From DATLFA01 sp039915945 (GTDB lineage: Bacteria; Actinomycetota; Acidimicrobiia; Acidimicrobiales; WLNW01): a DNA stretch of 40,901 nucleotides. Numbering within the stretch: position 1 is the stretch's first letter; each line of letters begins with the position of its first letter. The translations under genes and the position numbers were made by a program. Shown here one piece after another: positions 14,554 through 21,965 of this stretch. The stretch covers positions 1 to 40,901 of the forward strand of contig JBDSMH010000178.1 in assembly GCA_039915945.1 (NCBI GenBank). The letters run 5' to 3'. The notes below the pieces were generated by a model. The model saw only the letters and a list, made by a program, of their open reading frames with translations, searched no databases and was not told the DNA's origin.

Positions 14554-14629
14554 GTTGAATTAGGGACATCGGTCGACTTCGTGTCGTCTGATAGCTCCGA
14601 ACCGCTTGCCGGAGACCACGTGCTATCGC

Positions 14630-15055
14630 AGGCGATGCCACCCGCCCGCCGGACCAGGGCCGGGTCGCCGCTCGAGAGTGATCATCGAGCCGTATGCCGC
14701 CGGCGCCCGGGCATTCAGGACGCACGAATGCAGGATCGGGTCGGCGGCGCGGATCGCTGCTGCGGTACGAGCAGAACTTCGCCGATCGATCCGTAGTTGA
14801 CGGCGGTGATGCAACATGCATCACCGCCGAACTCCTGGCCTGCGCTCTCGTCGTCGTTGCCCAACTGGCCATAGGCACTGACGAAGTTGTTGTACAGGTG
14901 CGCCATCAAGTGTCTGATCGCCGATCAACACGACGTTCGCAGTCGTGGCGATGTGCGCAAAGGACGCCGTGCCGCGCATCGGTCCGCGGTCGCCACGCGA
15001 AATCTCGATTGCTTCATCGTTGGTCGAGCATTGCGCGCAGTACAAACGATCACGA
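14630..15055 (-). pseudogene. Decayed partial copy of the pectate-lyase-like gene (19305-20876)
   Basis: Broken coding sequence in several frames matches the C-terminal half of the intact lyase-like protein. NDEAIEISRGDRGPMRGT (15021-14968) matches EDEAIEITRGDRGPMRGT. AHLYNNFVSAYGQ matches AHLYNNYVSSYGL, and FGGDACCITAVNYGSIG corresponds to LGGNA...LDAVDYSSLG. A C-terminal tail (PGPGPAGGW) resembles the end DPNQLGRAGW. At DNA level 14969-14994 is identical to 19873-19898 (26 nt). The segment between the first two blocks, about 45 residues in the intact gene, is deleted, and there are frameshifts. No start or stop context survives, so this is a dead remnant. Confidence 0.8.
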
Positions 15056-15255
15056 GCGATGGGCACACCTCGACCGGTGGTTCGTCGTTCTAGTAACCGG
15101 CATCGGCACTGTCGTTGTGGTAATCACAGTGCACGGGCTCAGCGAAATAGATGGCCCACTCGAACAACTAGAACGATCACGGCGGCAATCGCGACGGTCG
15201 CAAGGTGCGCTCGCCTTCGTAGGACGGCGGCAGAAGTCAACAGAAGCGGCGGCAT
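15056..15255. other. Intergenic stretch without recognisable gene
   Basis: Between the lyase remnant and the gene at 15256 no coding sequence was recognised. It may contain further unrecognisable remnant. One small inverted repeat, TGTG-GTAAT-CACA (15116-15128), is visible; it is shorter in its spacer than a CRP/GlxR site and its role is unknown. Confidence 0.4.
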
Positions 15256-16326
15256 ATGCGCAAAGTCACCCTACTGTGTCGACTCGACACGATAGGTATC
15301 AGCTACACGATGCTGCCGTTGTTGCGCGGCCCGTGGAACAAGATGTTCAAGATTTGCACGGATATCGATGAGTGCCTCGAGCCTTCTGATTCTCACTCGT
15401 TGCTCATGATGGGATCAGACCCGCTGATGCAGTTGGGTCCCGACGCGCTCGACATGCGCATCATGCAACGCTTGCGTGATCGATTCGCTCACGTGGTGTA
15501 CTTCGACGACGGCGACGGCTGTGGGGCGGTGCGCTTCGACATCATGCCCTACGTCGATCACTATTTGCGGCGCCAGCTCTATCGCGATCGGACGCACTAC
15601 AAGGTCGACTACTACGACCGCGAACTCGTCACCGATTTCTATCGACAACACAACGGTGTCGAAGCGGCCGTGCCCTTTTACCGACCGCCGGCGAAGAGCC
15701 AGAGCGACCTCGACAAGCTCCACCTGGGGTGGAACCTCGGGGTCGGCCGGTTTCCGCCGCGCCGTCGACTGGGCCAAGCCATGACGATGGTGGCTCGCCT
15801 CGGCGCTCCCCGGCTCGCATCGCGGCCTTACTCGACGCTCCCGCCGACAGTGCACACCGCGCACCGCTCAGGGATTCACGCGCGCTTCGGACAGGTGCTG
15901 CACTCGACTGTCCAGTTCCAGCGCGATCTGGTCCTCTCGAAACTAGCCGGACGCAGCGATGTCATGGTCGGCCACGTGAAGCAGCGGCAGTACTGGTCCG
16001 AATTGCAGCGATCCGAGATCGTGGTGAGTCCCTTCGGCTGGGGTGAGATTTGCTTCCGCGATTTCGAAGCGTTCCTGGGTGGCGCGTTGCTCGTGAAACC
16101 CGACATGAGCCATGTCGACACGTGGCCCGACGTCTACCGGCCGTTCGAGACCTACATCCCCTTCGGCTGGGATGCGTCAGACCTCAACGCCGTGTTGGAC
16201 GAGTGGCTCGGCAACCCCGCGGCCCAATCGATCAAGGAGCATGCGGCCGATCTATGGCGACAGAGTTATCGCGACCGATTCATGCGCGCCGAAGAAGTCC
16301 TGACCGCAGTGGGGCTCGCGCCCTGA
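15256..16326 (+). CDS. Glycosyltransferase-like protein (exostosin / GT-B C-terminal type)
   Basis: 356-residue cytoplasmic protein. The recognisable part is C-terminal: SEIVVSPFGWGEICFRDFEA, then GALLVKPDMSHVDTWPDVY and the YIPFGWDASDL segment. This resembles the sugar-nucleotide-binding half of exostosin/GT47-like and 'glycosyl transferase group 1_2' proteins found in polysaccharide loci. The N-terminal half is not recognised; it has several Asp/Tyr-rich stretches (VVYFDDGDGCGAVRFD, YKVDYYDRELVTDFYR). Start ATG 15256 has no good Shine-Dalgarno, so an internal start is possible. It faces the wzc-like gene with 16 bp between the stops. Probably adds a sugar in the EPS pathway; the specific reaction is unknown. 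Confidence 0.7.
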   Translation: MRKVTLLCRLDTIGISYTMLPLLRGPWNKMFKICTDIDECLEPSDSHSLLMMGSDPLMQLGPDALDMRIMQRLRDRFAHVVYFDDGDGCGAVRFDIMPYVDHYLRRQLYRDRTHYKVDYYDRELVTDFYRQHNGVEAAVPFYRPPAKSQSDLDKLHLGWNLGVGRFPPRRRLGQAMTMVARLGAPRLASRPYSTLPPTVHTAHRSGIHARFGQVLHSTVQFQRDLVLSKLAGRSDVMVGHVKQRQYWSELQRSEIVVSPFGWGEICFRDFEAFLGGALLVKPDMSHVDTWPDVYRPFETYIPFGWDASDLNAVLDEWLGNPAAQSIKEHAADLWRQSYRDRFMRAEEVLTAVGLAP

Positions 16327-16342
16327 AAGGCTGGAGCGCGAG

Positions 16343-17959
16343 TCAGGCGCCGCGGAGGCGCAGCGCTCGCCAAACGGGGTAGAGATAGCTCTTCAACCCG
16401 GTGTCCTTGAGCGGCGTACCGGCGATCATGGCCAGCACCGGGGTACCGGCTCGGCGCAGGCGTTCGAGCGCGTTGTCGAGACCCTCTCGATCGCCGGGCT
16501 CGACGACGAGGATGACGCCATCGACGGCCGCCGCGACTGCGGTCGACGAGCCGGCGGTTGCCAGCGAAGTGCCACTCAGCACGACGAACTCGTAGCTCTT
16601 CTTCAACTCGGCCACCGCGCGGTCGATCCCATCGGAAAGATAGAACTCGTCGCCGCGCTCGGCGGTCCACCGGCGTCCGGCCGGGACGAACTCGATCGAG
16701 TGGCCTTCGCCTGGATCGACCTTGCGCACGCAGTCGTCAAAGGTCACTTGGGGCAAGAACAAATCGGTGATGCCGAGATCGTTGGGCAGTTGTAGTGCGT
16801 TCGACAGAGGCCGGGCTTCGAACTCGCAGTCGACGAGCGCGGTCTCGGGCCATTTCATGTGGAGCGCAACCGCGAGATTGAGCGCTACCGCGGCGGGCGT
16901 CGACGCCGAGGCCGAGTGCACGGAAACTGCGAGTGGCCGCAACTTGTCGCCTCGGGCGAGGCCGAGTGCGGCATCGGCGAACGCCGCCTGCCCGGCAGTC
17001 CCGAAGGGAATCTGCCCGACATGGGAAAGATCGTGCATCGAGATGGACGCGACCACCGGAGCACCGCCGGCGAGGACGGCATTTCGCTCGGCCAACTCGG
17101 ACCGCAACTCGCTCGCTCGCCACGCCAGCGCGCAACCGAGCAAGAACAACAAGGCGGCACCGAAGATGGCGTTGCGGGCACGCGCCGGCGTGACCGGATT
17201 GGTCGGCAGCTTGGGTGTTTGTAGCACCGCGATCGGCTCGTAGGTTTCGGCCGCGAGTCCGATATCGGCAACACGCGTCGCGTTGGTCTGCAACGAACGC
17301 AACAGTCCGTCACGCGAGTTCTGCAGGTCGATCAGTGCCGGGTCGGTTATGCGCGCCGCGAGGATGGCGTTGGTGCGATCGACCGGCGTCGCGGTGGGCG
17401 GCTGGACTGCCGCGAACTCGCCCTCGCGTTTGAGAATGGCCGTCGCGACAGCATCGAGCGATGCTCGGAACTGTGTACTCTGGCGCTCGAGGGCCGCGAC
17501 GACGGACTGCGCTTCGGCCGCCACCTGTTCGCGTCGTAACGTGCGATAGGCCCCGACGGCGGTGTTGAACGTATCGACGGCGCTCTGCGCTGTCTTGGCC
17601 TCGGCCCTGATGGTCGCCGTGTCGTCGCCGCGCGAACGCGCGTCGGTCGTGAACGACGCGTCAGCGCCGGCGAGCGCCGCATCTTGCTCGACCTTTTCCC
17701 GGGTCGATCGAGCGCCCAAGAGGTCGAGTTGTGCGACGAAGTAGCGGTCGCTGCTCTCGCGATCGCCGGCGATGGGATCGAGGGCGGGACCCGCCGCCAG
17801 CCGCACCTGTCCATTGGTGCCGTAAAGCTCGTCTTGGCGGTCGGAATAGACGTTGCCCAGCAGCACGCCAAAGACAGCGAGCAGCACGGCGATCCAGCCG
17901 TAGCGGGCAAGGGCACCGAAGAGGCCTACCGGCCGAGGGCGCGGCGATTGGTCACTCAT
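16343..17959 (-). CDS. Wzc-like polysaccharide co-polymerase with degenerate kinase domain
   Basis: 538-residue chain-length-determinant protein. TM1 lies near residues 18-36 (GWIAVLLAVFGVLLGNVYS), a long periplasmic part with helical/coiled-coil character follows, and TM2 sits near 262-280 (NAIFGAALLFLLGCALAW) just after the PxxP-type segment LPTNPVTPARARN. The cytoplasmic domain keeps the BY-kinase fold order: VDCEFEARPL at Walker A', FVVLSGTSL, VDGVILVVEPG. The Walker A loop, however, reads HSASASTPAAVALNLA instead of GxxGxGKS/T, and there is no tyrosine cluster at the C-terminus. It should act as a co-polymerase without kinase activity. It starts 9 bp after the wzy-like gene, in the same operon. 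Confidence 0.85.
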   Translation of the reverse strand: MSDQSPRPRPVGLFGALARYGWIAVLLAVFGVLLGNVYSDRQDELYGTNGQVRLAAGPALDPIAGDRESSDRYFVAQLDLLGARSTREKVEQDAALAGADASFTTDARSRGDDTATIRAEAKTAQSAVDTFNTAVGAYRTLRREQVAAEAQSVVAALERQSTQFRASLDAVATAILKREGEFAAVQPPTATPVDRTNAILAARITDPALIDLQNSRDGLLRSLQTNATRVADIGLAAETYEPIAVLQTPKLPTNPVTPARARNAIFGAALLFLLGCALAWRASELRSELAERNAVLAGGAPVVASISMHDLSHVGQIPFGTAGQAAFADAALGLARGDKLRPLAVSVHSASASTPAAVALNLAVALHMKWPETALVDCEFEARPLSNALQLPNDLGITDLFLPQVTFDDCVRKVDPGEGHSIEFVPAGRRWTAERGDEFYLSDGIDRAVAELKKSYEFVVLSGTSLATAGSSTAVAAAVDGVILVVEPGDREGLDNALERLRRAGTPVLAMIAGTPLKDTGLKSYLYPVWRALRLRGA

Positions 17960-17968
17960 GCGGCCGTC

Positions 17969-19228
17969 TCATTCATTGGGTAAGGCTAACGACGCACGAC
18001 GGATTTCGCCATGAGGCAAAGAACCTGGCCCGGGGGCGAAACTGGTGGACATCGCCAACGCCGCGATCAACCAGAGGGGCTTTTGGTACTCGGCGTGGCG
18101 CACCATGAGCTCGGCCAGCGTGAGCAGTGTCAGCGCCGTCGCGATGGGCCGCAGCGCGCCGTGGGCGCGCCACGACGTGCGCACAAGCACGAACCACAAC
18201 AACAACCACGCCCCTGCGGCGATGAGACCGGCCTGGACCGCCACTGACGCGAACGAGTTGTGCACTGCGAGGGGGATGCCGAGCCGCTCGAGCATGGCGT
18301 TCTCGCCACCGGCGACGCCGACCCCTTTGATGGGGTGGGCGCCGATGATGTTGAAGCTCTCTTTCAGCAACTCGGTGCGCTCGACGACCGAACCCTCGCC
18401 TTCGCCGCCCTTGCCCGCGAGCACGCGATCGACGCCCCGAAAGTCGGCATCACTCGGAATCATCGCGGCCACCCCGAGCAGCCCGACGATGAGGAGGAAT
18501 GAGAACCGGGCGCGCGAACGCGGTCCCGCCCATGCCAACCGCCACGGAACGATGACGAGCCCGACGATCAAGACGAGGACGCCCGACCGCGACCCGGTGA
18601 GAACCGTCGCCGGCACACCCAGCGCCGCGAGTGCGCCTAAACCCCAGCGAAGACGGGCGGAACGAGTTTCGAATGCGAAGTGGATGAGCAGTGTCGTGCC
18701 GATCGCGATGCCCCATGCGACGTCATTGGGATCGCCTTTCGAGAATCCCGTGTAACGACCACCATTGACGGTGACGCCGCTCAGGAACTGGCGCAGCACG
18801 AGCAGAGTGAGCGCTCCGCCACCTACCGCCAAGCCGCCCGCGATGCGGTTCCACGCCGCTCGGTTGTCGAGGAACTCGAAGGCGAGCATGAAGAGCACCA
18901 GGAGCTGAATGGCACTGAAGGCGGCCGTGTTGGCCTCGGGCGCCTTGCTCCACGTGCTCGACAGGCACACGATGCCGACGACCACGGTCGCGAGCAGGTG
19001 CGCACTCGTCATGCGGCGGCGCCGGCCCTCGATCCCGAGGGCGAGCAGGCAGACCCCGGCGGCGGCGACCCCGATCGGCCGGCTCGGGCGTTGATCGGGT
19101 AACCCGAAATCGAACATCGACACCGCGGCGAGCAACGCCAGCGCATACGTCGAGATGACGCGAAGTTGCCCCTCGCCCACCGCCGCACGGGTCTCGCGCG
19201 ATCGCAAGATCGTCAGCGGCATTGTCAC
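17969..19228 (-). CDS. O-antigen ligase / Wzy-type polysaccharide polymerase
   Basis: About 419-residue integral membrane protein with about ten to twelve helices. The Wzy_C/O-antigen-ligase domain is visible: TGSRSGVLVLIVGLV, then the large external loop with VVERTELLKESFNIIGAHPIKGVGVAGG and HNSFASVAVQAGLIAAG. It would polymerise lipid-linked repeat units, with the Wzc-like protein next to it setting chain length. GTG at 19228 is 6 nt after TACAAT (19240-19235), which suggests a leaderless start; ATG at 19222 is the alternative. Two genes, wzy then wzc, form a short operon. Confidence 0.85.
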   Translation of the reverse strand: MTMPLTILRSRETRAAVGEGQLRVISTYALALLAAVSMFDFGLPDQRPSRPIGVAAAGVCLLALGIEGRRRRMTSAHLLATVVVGIVCLSSTWSKAPEANTAAFSAIQLLVLFMLAFEFLDNRAAWNRIAGGLAVGGGALTLLVLRQFLSGVTVNGGRYTGFSKGDPNDVAWGIAIGTTLLIHFAFETRSARLRWGLGALAALGVPATVLTGSRSGVLVLIVGLVIVPWRLAWAGPRSRARFSFLLIVGLLGVAAMIPSDADFRGVDRVLAGKGGEGEGSVVERTELLKESFNIIGAHPIKGVGVAGGENAMLERLGIPLAVHNSFASVAVQAGLIAAGAWLLLWFVLVRTSWRAHGALRPIATALTLLTLAELMVRHAEYQKPLWLIAALAMSTSFAPGPGSLPHGEIRRASLALPNE

Positions 19229-19240
19229 GCTGTGATTGTA
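19229..19240 (-). promoter_or_regulatory. Putative leaderless promoter of the wzy-wzc pair
   Basis: TACAAT (minus strand 19240-19235) is a good -10 match and lies 6 nt before the GTG at 19228. This suggests the wzy-like gene has its own promoter in addition to any read-through from the lyase-like gene. Confidence 0.45.
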
Positions 19241-19304
19241 ATCGGGTGGGCCCGAGGGCCGGCGACGGCCATTTGGTCCATCGCCAACCCTCTCGAGCGA
19301 GTAT

Positions 19305-20876
19305 TCAGCGCACCGCGACCCAACCGGCGCGACCCAGCTGGTTCGGATCGCCCGATGCGAGTCGGGCGATGAGCGCCGCGCCGCCGTCGGTGGTCGGCTG
19401 CGCGGTGTAGGCGTAGGGAGGCGCCGCGGGCACCGGCGCTGCAGGGCCCCCGAATGCGCACGTCTTGGCGATGCCGCGGAATGCGTTGCCAGTCGACGTC
19501 AGGTAGGAGATTCCCGTTACGCCGAGCGAGCTGTAGTCGACAGCGTCGAGACCGCAATAGTCACCGGCAGCGTTGGCTTGTTCGATCACGTTGGATTCGG
19601 CCCACGCCCACGCGTTGCCCCCGAGTTCGATCCCCGAGCCATTCTCCGGCGTATTCGGGAGCCCATACGAGCTCACGTAGTTGTTGTAGAGATGCGCGGT
19701 CGTGTCATAGAGGAGCGGGTTGCGAGTCTGGTTGCGCAGGAACCAGTTGTCGCGGAACGTCACCTGGATGCGATGAGCGTTGGTTGCCCAGCCACCCTGC
19801 TTCTCGTTGTTGACGGTGCCGTCACCGACCAGTACGGCCTTTTGCGTGTCGCGTATCAGGCTGTTGGCAACGGTGCCGCGCATCGGTCCGCGGTCGCCTC
19901 GGGTGATCTCTATCGCTTCGTCTTCGGCAGAGAAGACCTCGACATGCGAGATGAAGAATCGATCCGAGCCCCAGACGACGCGGATGCCATCGCCCGATTG
20001 ATCGCTGCCATTGCCGGGAACGGGTCCGATCTTCATCGTCGACAACATCACGTTGGACGTGCCGCTGTAGCCGTAGTTGCCGATCATCAAGATGCCGTCG
20101 GTTCCACTGCTGCCGTCGAGGCGCACGTTGGCGCAACGGCCGTCGAGCGTTGTGTTCGCACCGACCATGATCGGCGATTCGACGCGAATCACTCGTTCTT
20201 CGCCGACGGGGAATGCGGCCGGGCTGAACACGATCCAGCGGTTACCCGCTTGCAGTCCTTCACGAAGCGATCCAGCGCCGTGATCGGCCGTAGTCGTGAC
20301 GGTGTATGTCGCGCCGGTTTGTCCGGCACCAGTGGTGCCGGCAAGTCGCGCGTAGCCGTCCACTTGATCGAGCAGTGCTTGTCGACTTCCCGCCGAACCG
20401 AGCGCGCTACAAACCGACCCGGCAACCGGTGGTGGTGCTGGTGTCGTCGTGGGAGGAGCAGTCGGCACGGGCGTTGCCGGTGGCGCGGCCACGACTGCGG
20501 GTCGTGTCGTGGTTACCCCAGTCGTCGACGGCTTGGCCGCCGTCGTCGCGGGCGCCACGGTGGTCGTAGGAATGTTCGCGGTGACCGTCGTCGCGTTGTC
20601 GGCGGCACCCACAACAGGAGCAGCAGAAGCGATGCGCCCCGCAGAGATCGGGTGACGTACGGCTTTGGCACTCTTGGAGGAGCCATAGCCCACCCGTTTG
20701 CCGGACCCGGCCCACCCGTTGTTGTTGGCGTTGACGGGTAGGCCAAAGGCAACCAGCAAGGCGAGGGTTACAAGGGCAACGCCGAGAGGAAGCACTTTGG
20801 CACGCGTCCAACCCCCCGAACGACGGTCGTCGGCCTCGCCGACTGACTGTCGAGGAAGTCTGGGTTCTGCGCGCAT
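19305..20876 (-). CDS. Secreted or membrane-anchored pectate-lyase-like beta-helix protein
   Basis: 523 residues from ATG 20876. A basic 27-residue N-terminus is followed by one hydrophobic segment (about 28-46, VLPLGVALVTLALLVAFGLP). A Thr/Pro/Ala-rich linker (about 95-155) and a right-handed beta-helix domain related to polysaccharide lyase family 1 follow. Family-like blocks are TVTTTADHGAGSLREGL, NTTLDGR, WGSDRFFISHVEVFSAEDEAIEI (compare PL1 H-x-S-x-x-x-x-DE), and RNPLLYDTTAHLYNNYV, where PL1 has the catalytic Arg region. It probably cleaves or trims the exopolysaccharide at the cell surface. ATG 20876 is chosen because GGAG lies 7 nt upstream; an in-frame ATG seven codons earlier lacks one. 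A broken copy lies at 14630-15055. Confidence 0.85.
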   Translation of the reverse strand: MRAEPRLPRQSVGEADDRRSGGWTRAKVLPLGVALVTLALLVAFGLPVNANNNGWAGSGKRVGYGSSKSAKAVRHPISAGRIASAAPVVGAADNATTVTANIPTTTVAPATTAAKPSTTGVTTTRPAVVAAPPATPVPTAPPTTTPAPPPVAGSVCSALGSAGSRQALLDQVDGYARLAGTTGAGQTGATYTVTTTADHGAGSLREGLQAGNRWIVFSPAAFPVGEERVIRVESPIMVGANTTLDGRCANVRLDGSSGTDGILMIGNYGYSGTSNVMLSTMKIGPVPGNGSDQSGDGIRVVWGSDRFFISHVEVFSAEDEAIEITRGDRGPMRGTVANSLIRDTQKAVLVGDGTVNNEKQGGWATNAHRIQVTFRDNWFLRNQTRNPLLYDTTAHLYNNYVSSYGLPNTPENGSGIELGGNAWAWAESNVIEQANAAGDYCGLDAVDYSSLGVTGISYLTSTGNAFRGIAKTCAFGGPAAPVPAAPPYAYTAQPTTDGGAALIARLASGDPNQLGRAGWVAVR

Positions 20877-20898
20877 GCTGTCTCCATTCCGCAACATT

Positions 20899-20921
20899 TG
20901 TCACGATCTTGTAACAGTATC
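20899..20921 (-). promoter_or_regulatory. Putative -10 with overlapping operator for the lyase-like gene
   Basis: On the minus strand GATACT (20921-20916) is a plausible -10. The near-perfect inverted repeat TGTTAC-N6-GTGACA (20916-20899) begins at its end, covering the expected transcription start. This layout suits a repressor site. The spacing (6-N6-6) resembles CRP/GlxR-type sites, but the half-site is not the TGTGA consensus. Confidence 0.4.
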
Positions 20922-20996
20922 GGCTGCATATTGGCGGGGCTTGAGGGGTTCGATCCACTCGGCCGGGTAAACATCTAGAATCTTCCCTCACGTAAA

Positions 20997-21012
20997 GTGG
21001 TGACGTGACCAC
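20997..21012. promoter_or_regulatory. Inverted repeat in the divergent EPS promoter region
   Basis: GTGGT-GACGTG-ACCAC, 5-bp arms, about 70 bp before the sugar-transferase start. Candidate operator; nothing more can be said. Confidence 0.25.
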
Positions 21013-21050
21013 ACTGAGATGTAATGAAACAGCCCCAAGGTCCTAGTTCT

Positions 21051-21073
21051 GCTCACACTTGGTGAGCTACAGT
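21051..21073 (+). promoter_or_regulatory. Inverted repeat abutting the -10 of the sugar-transferase gene
   Basis: GCTCAC-ACTTG-GTGAGC (21051-21067) is a perfect 6-bp-arm inverted repeat directly followed by TACAGT (21068-21073), which sits 7 nt before the ATG at 21081. The repeat would lie between -10 and -35, a typical operator position, and the mRNA may be leaderless. Confidence 0.4.
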
Positions 21074-21080
21074 CCGCTCC

Positions 21081-21965
21081 ATGAAGCCTCTGGCGAGCAC
21101 GCCTCTGGAGTTCGACGCCCACCAGGACTACGGGTTCTCTAGCAGTCGACTTGTAACACCGGTCGCCGGACAATCTGATGGTTCAGTAGCCACCGTCGAG
21201 GGCCCCGACACCATTGTCGACCTCCATGGCGACCACGTCGGCTTGGCCGTCGGCTCCCACACCGCGCTGGCCGAAGAACGGCTTCAGTGGGCGTTCAGCG
21301 CGCCCTCCCTCGAGCAGATCCGCGACGAAGGCATCCTCGTCATCCGCTCCTACGACCGCGTCAAGCGACTGATCGACATCCTCGTCGCCGGCCTGCTCTT
21401 GCTCGTGAGCCTGCCGCTGCTCGCCATCTTGGTGGTCGCCATCAAGTTCGCGTCCCCTGGTCCCGCCATCTTCGCCCACGAACGGGCCGGTCGCGGCGGG
21501 CGGGTCTTCCGCTGCTACAAGCTGCGCACGATGGTTCCCAACGCCGACGCGGTACTCCACGCAGTCCTCGCCAATGATCCTGTGCTGCGCGACGAGTTCG
21601 CCCGCAAGGCCAAGTTGACGGTCGACCCCCGCGTCTATCCCCTCGGCGGCTGGTTGCGCCGGTTGAGCATCGACGAGTTGCCGCAGTTGTGGAACGTGGT
21701 GCGCGGCGACATGAGTCTGGTCGGGCCCCGTCCGCTCGCGTTGCGTGAGACCAACATGTACGGATCGGCACTCTGGGTGGTGTTGATGGTCAGGCCCGGT
21801 CTCACCGGCATCTGGCAGGTGTCCGGGCGCAACGATCTGGCCTACGACAAGCGCGTGGCGCTCGATGTCAACTACGCCAAGAACCACACGTTCACGAAAG
21901 ACGTCTCGATCATGCTGCGCACGGCACCGGTTCTCGTTCGGCCAGGACGATCCGGCGCGTACTGA
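21081..21965 (+). CDS. Undecaprenyl-phosphate sugar-1-phosphate transferase (initiating PGT)
   Basis: 294-residue bacterial sugar transferase of the WcaJ/PglC/ExoY type (monotopic phosphoglycosyltransferase). It would start EPS repeat-unit assembly by moving a sugar phosphate to undecaprenyl phosphate on the inner membrane face. Visible: a variable N-terminus of about 90 residues, YDRVKRLIDI (91-100) before the membrane helix (about 99-122), PGPAIFAHERAGRGG, FRCYKLRTMV, the catalytic-pair region LSIDELPQLWNV, GDMSLVGPRPL, and RPGLTGIWQVSGR. It lacks the four extra N-terminal helices of WcaJ/WbaP. Its TGA overlaps the ATG of the next glycosyltransferase by one base. Confidence 0.93.
   Translation: MKPLASTPLEFDAHQDYGFSSSRLVTPVAGQSDGSVATVEGPDTIVDLHGDHVGLAVGSHTALAEERLQWAFSAPSLEQIRDEGILVIRSYDRVKRLIDILVAGLLLLVSLPLLAILVVAIKFASPGPAIFAHERAGRGGRVFRCYKLRTMVPNADAVLHAVLANDPVLRDEFARKAKLTVDPRVYPLGGWLRRLSIDELPQLWNVVRGDMSLVGPRPLALRETNMYGSALWVVLMVRPGLTGIWQVSGRNDLAYDKRVALDVNYAKNHTFTKDVSIMLRTAPVLVRPGRSGAY

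Noticed and set aside
14530..15255. A tRNA or small RNA gene in the longest gap
   Set aside because: No cloverleaf or CCA end was recognisable; much of the stretch is accounted for by the lyase pseudogene.
20899..20916. A canonical CRP/GlxR site
   Set aside because: Half-sites are TGTTAC/GTGACA rather than TGTGA/TCACA, so only a generic operator is claimed.
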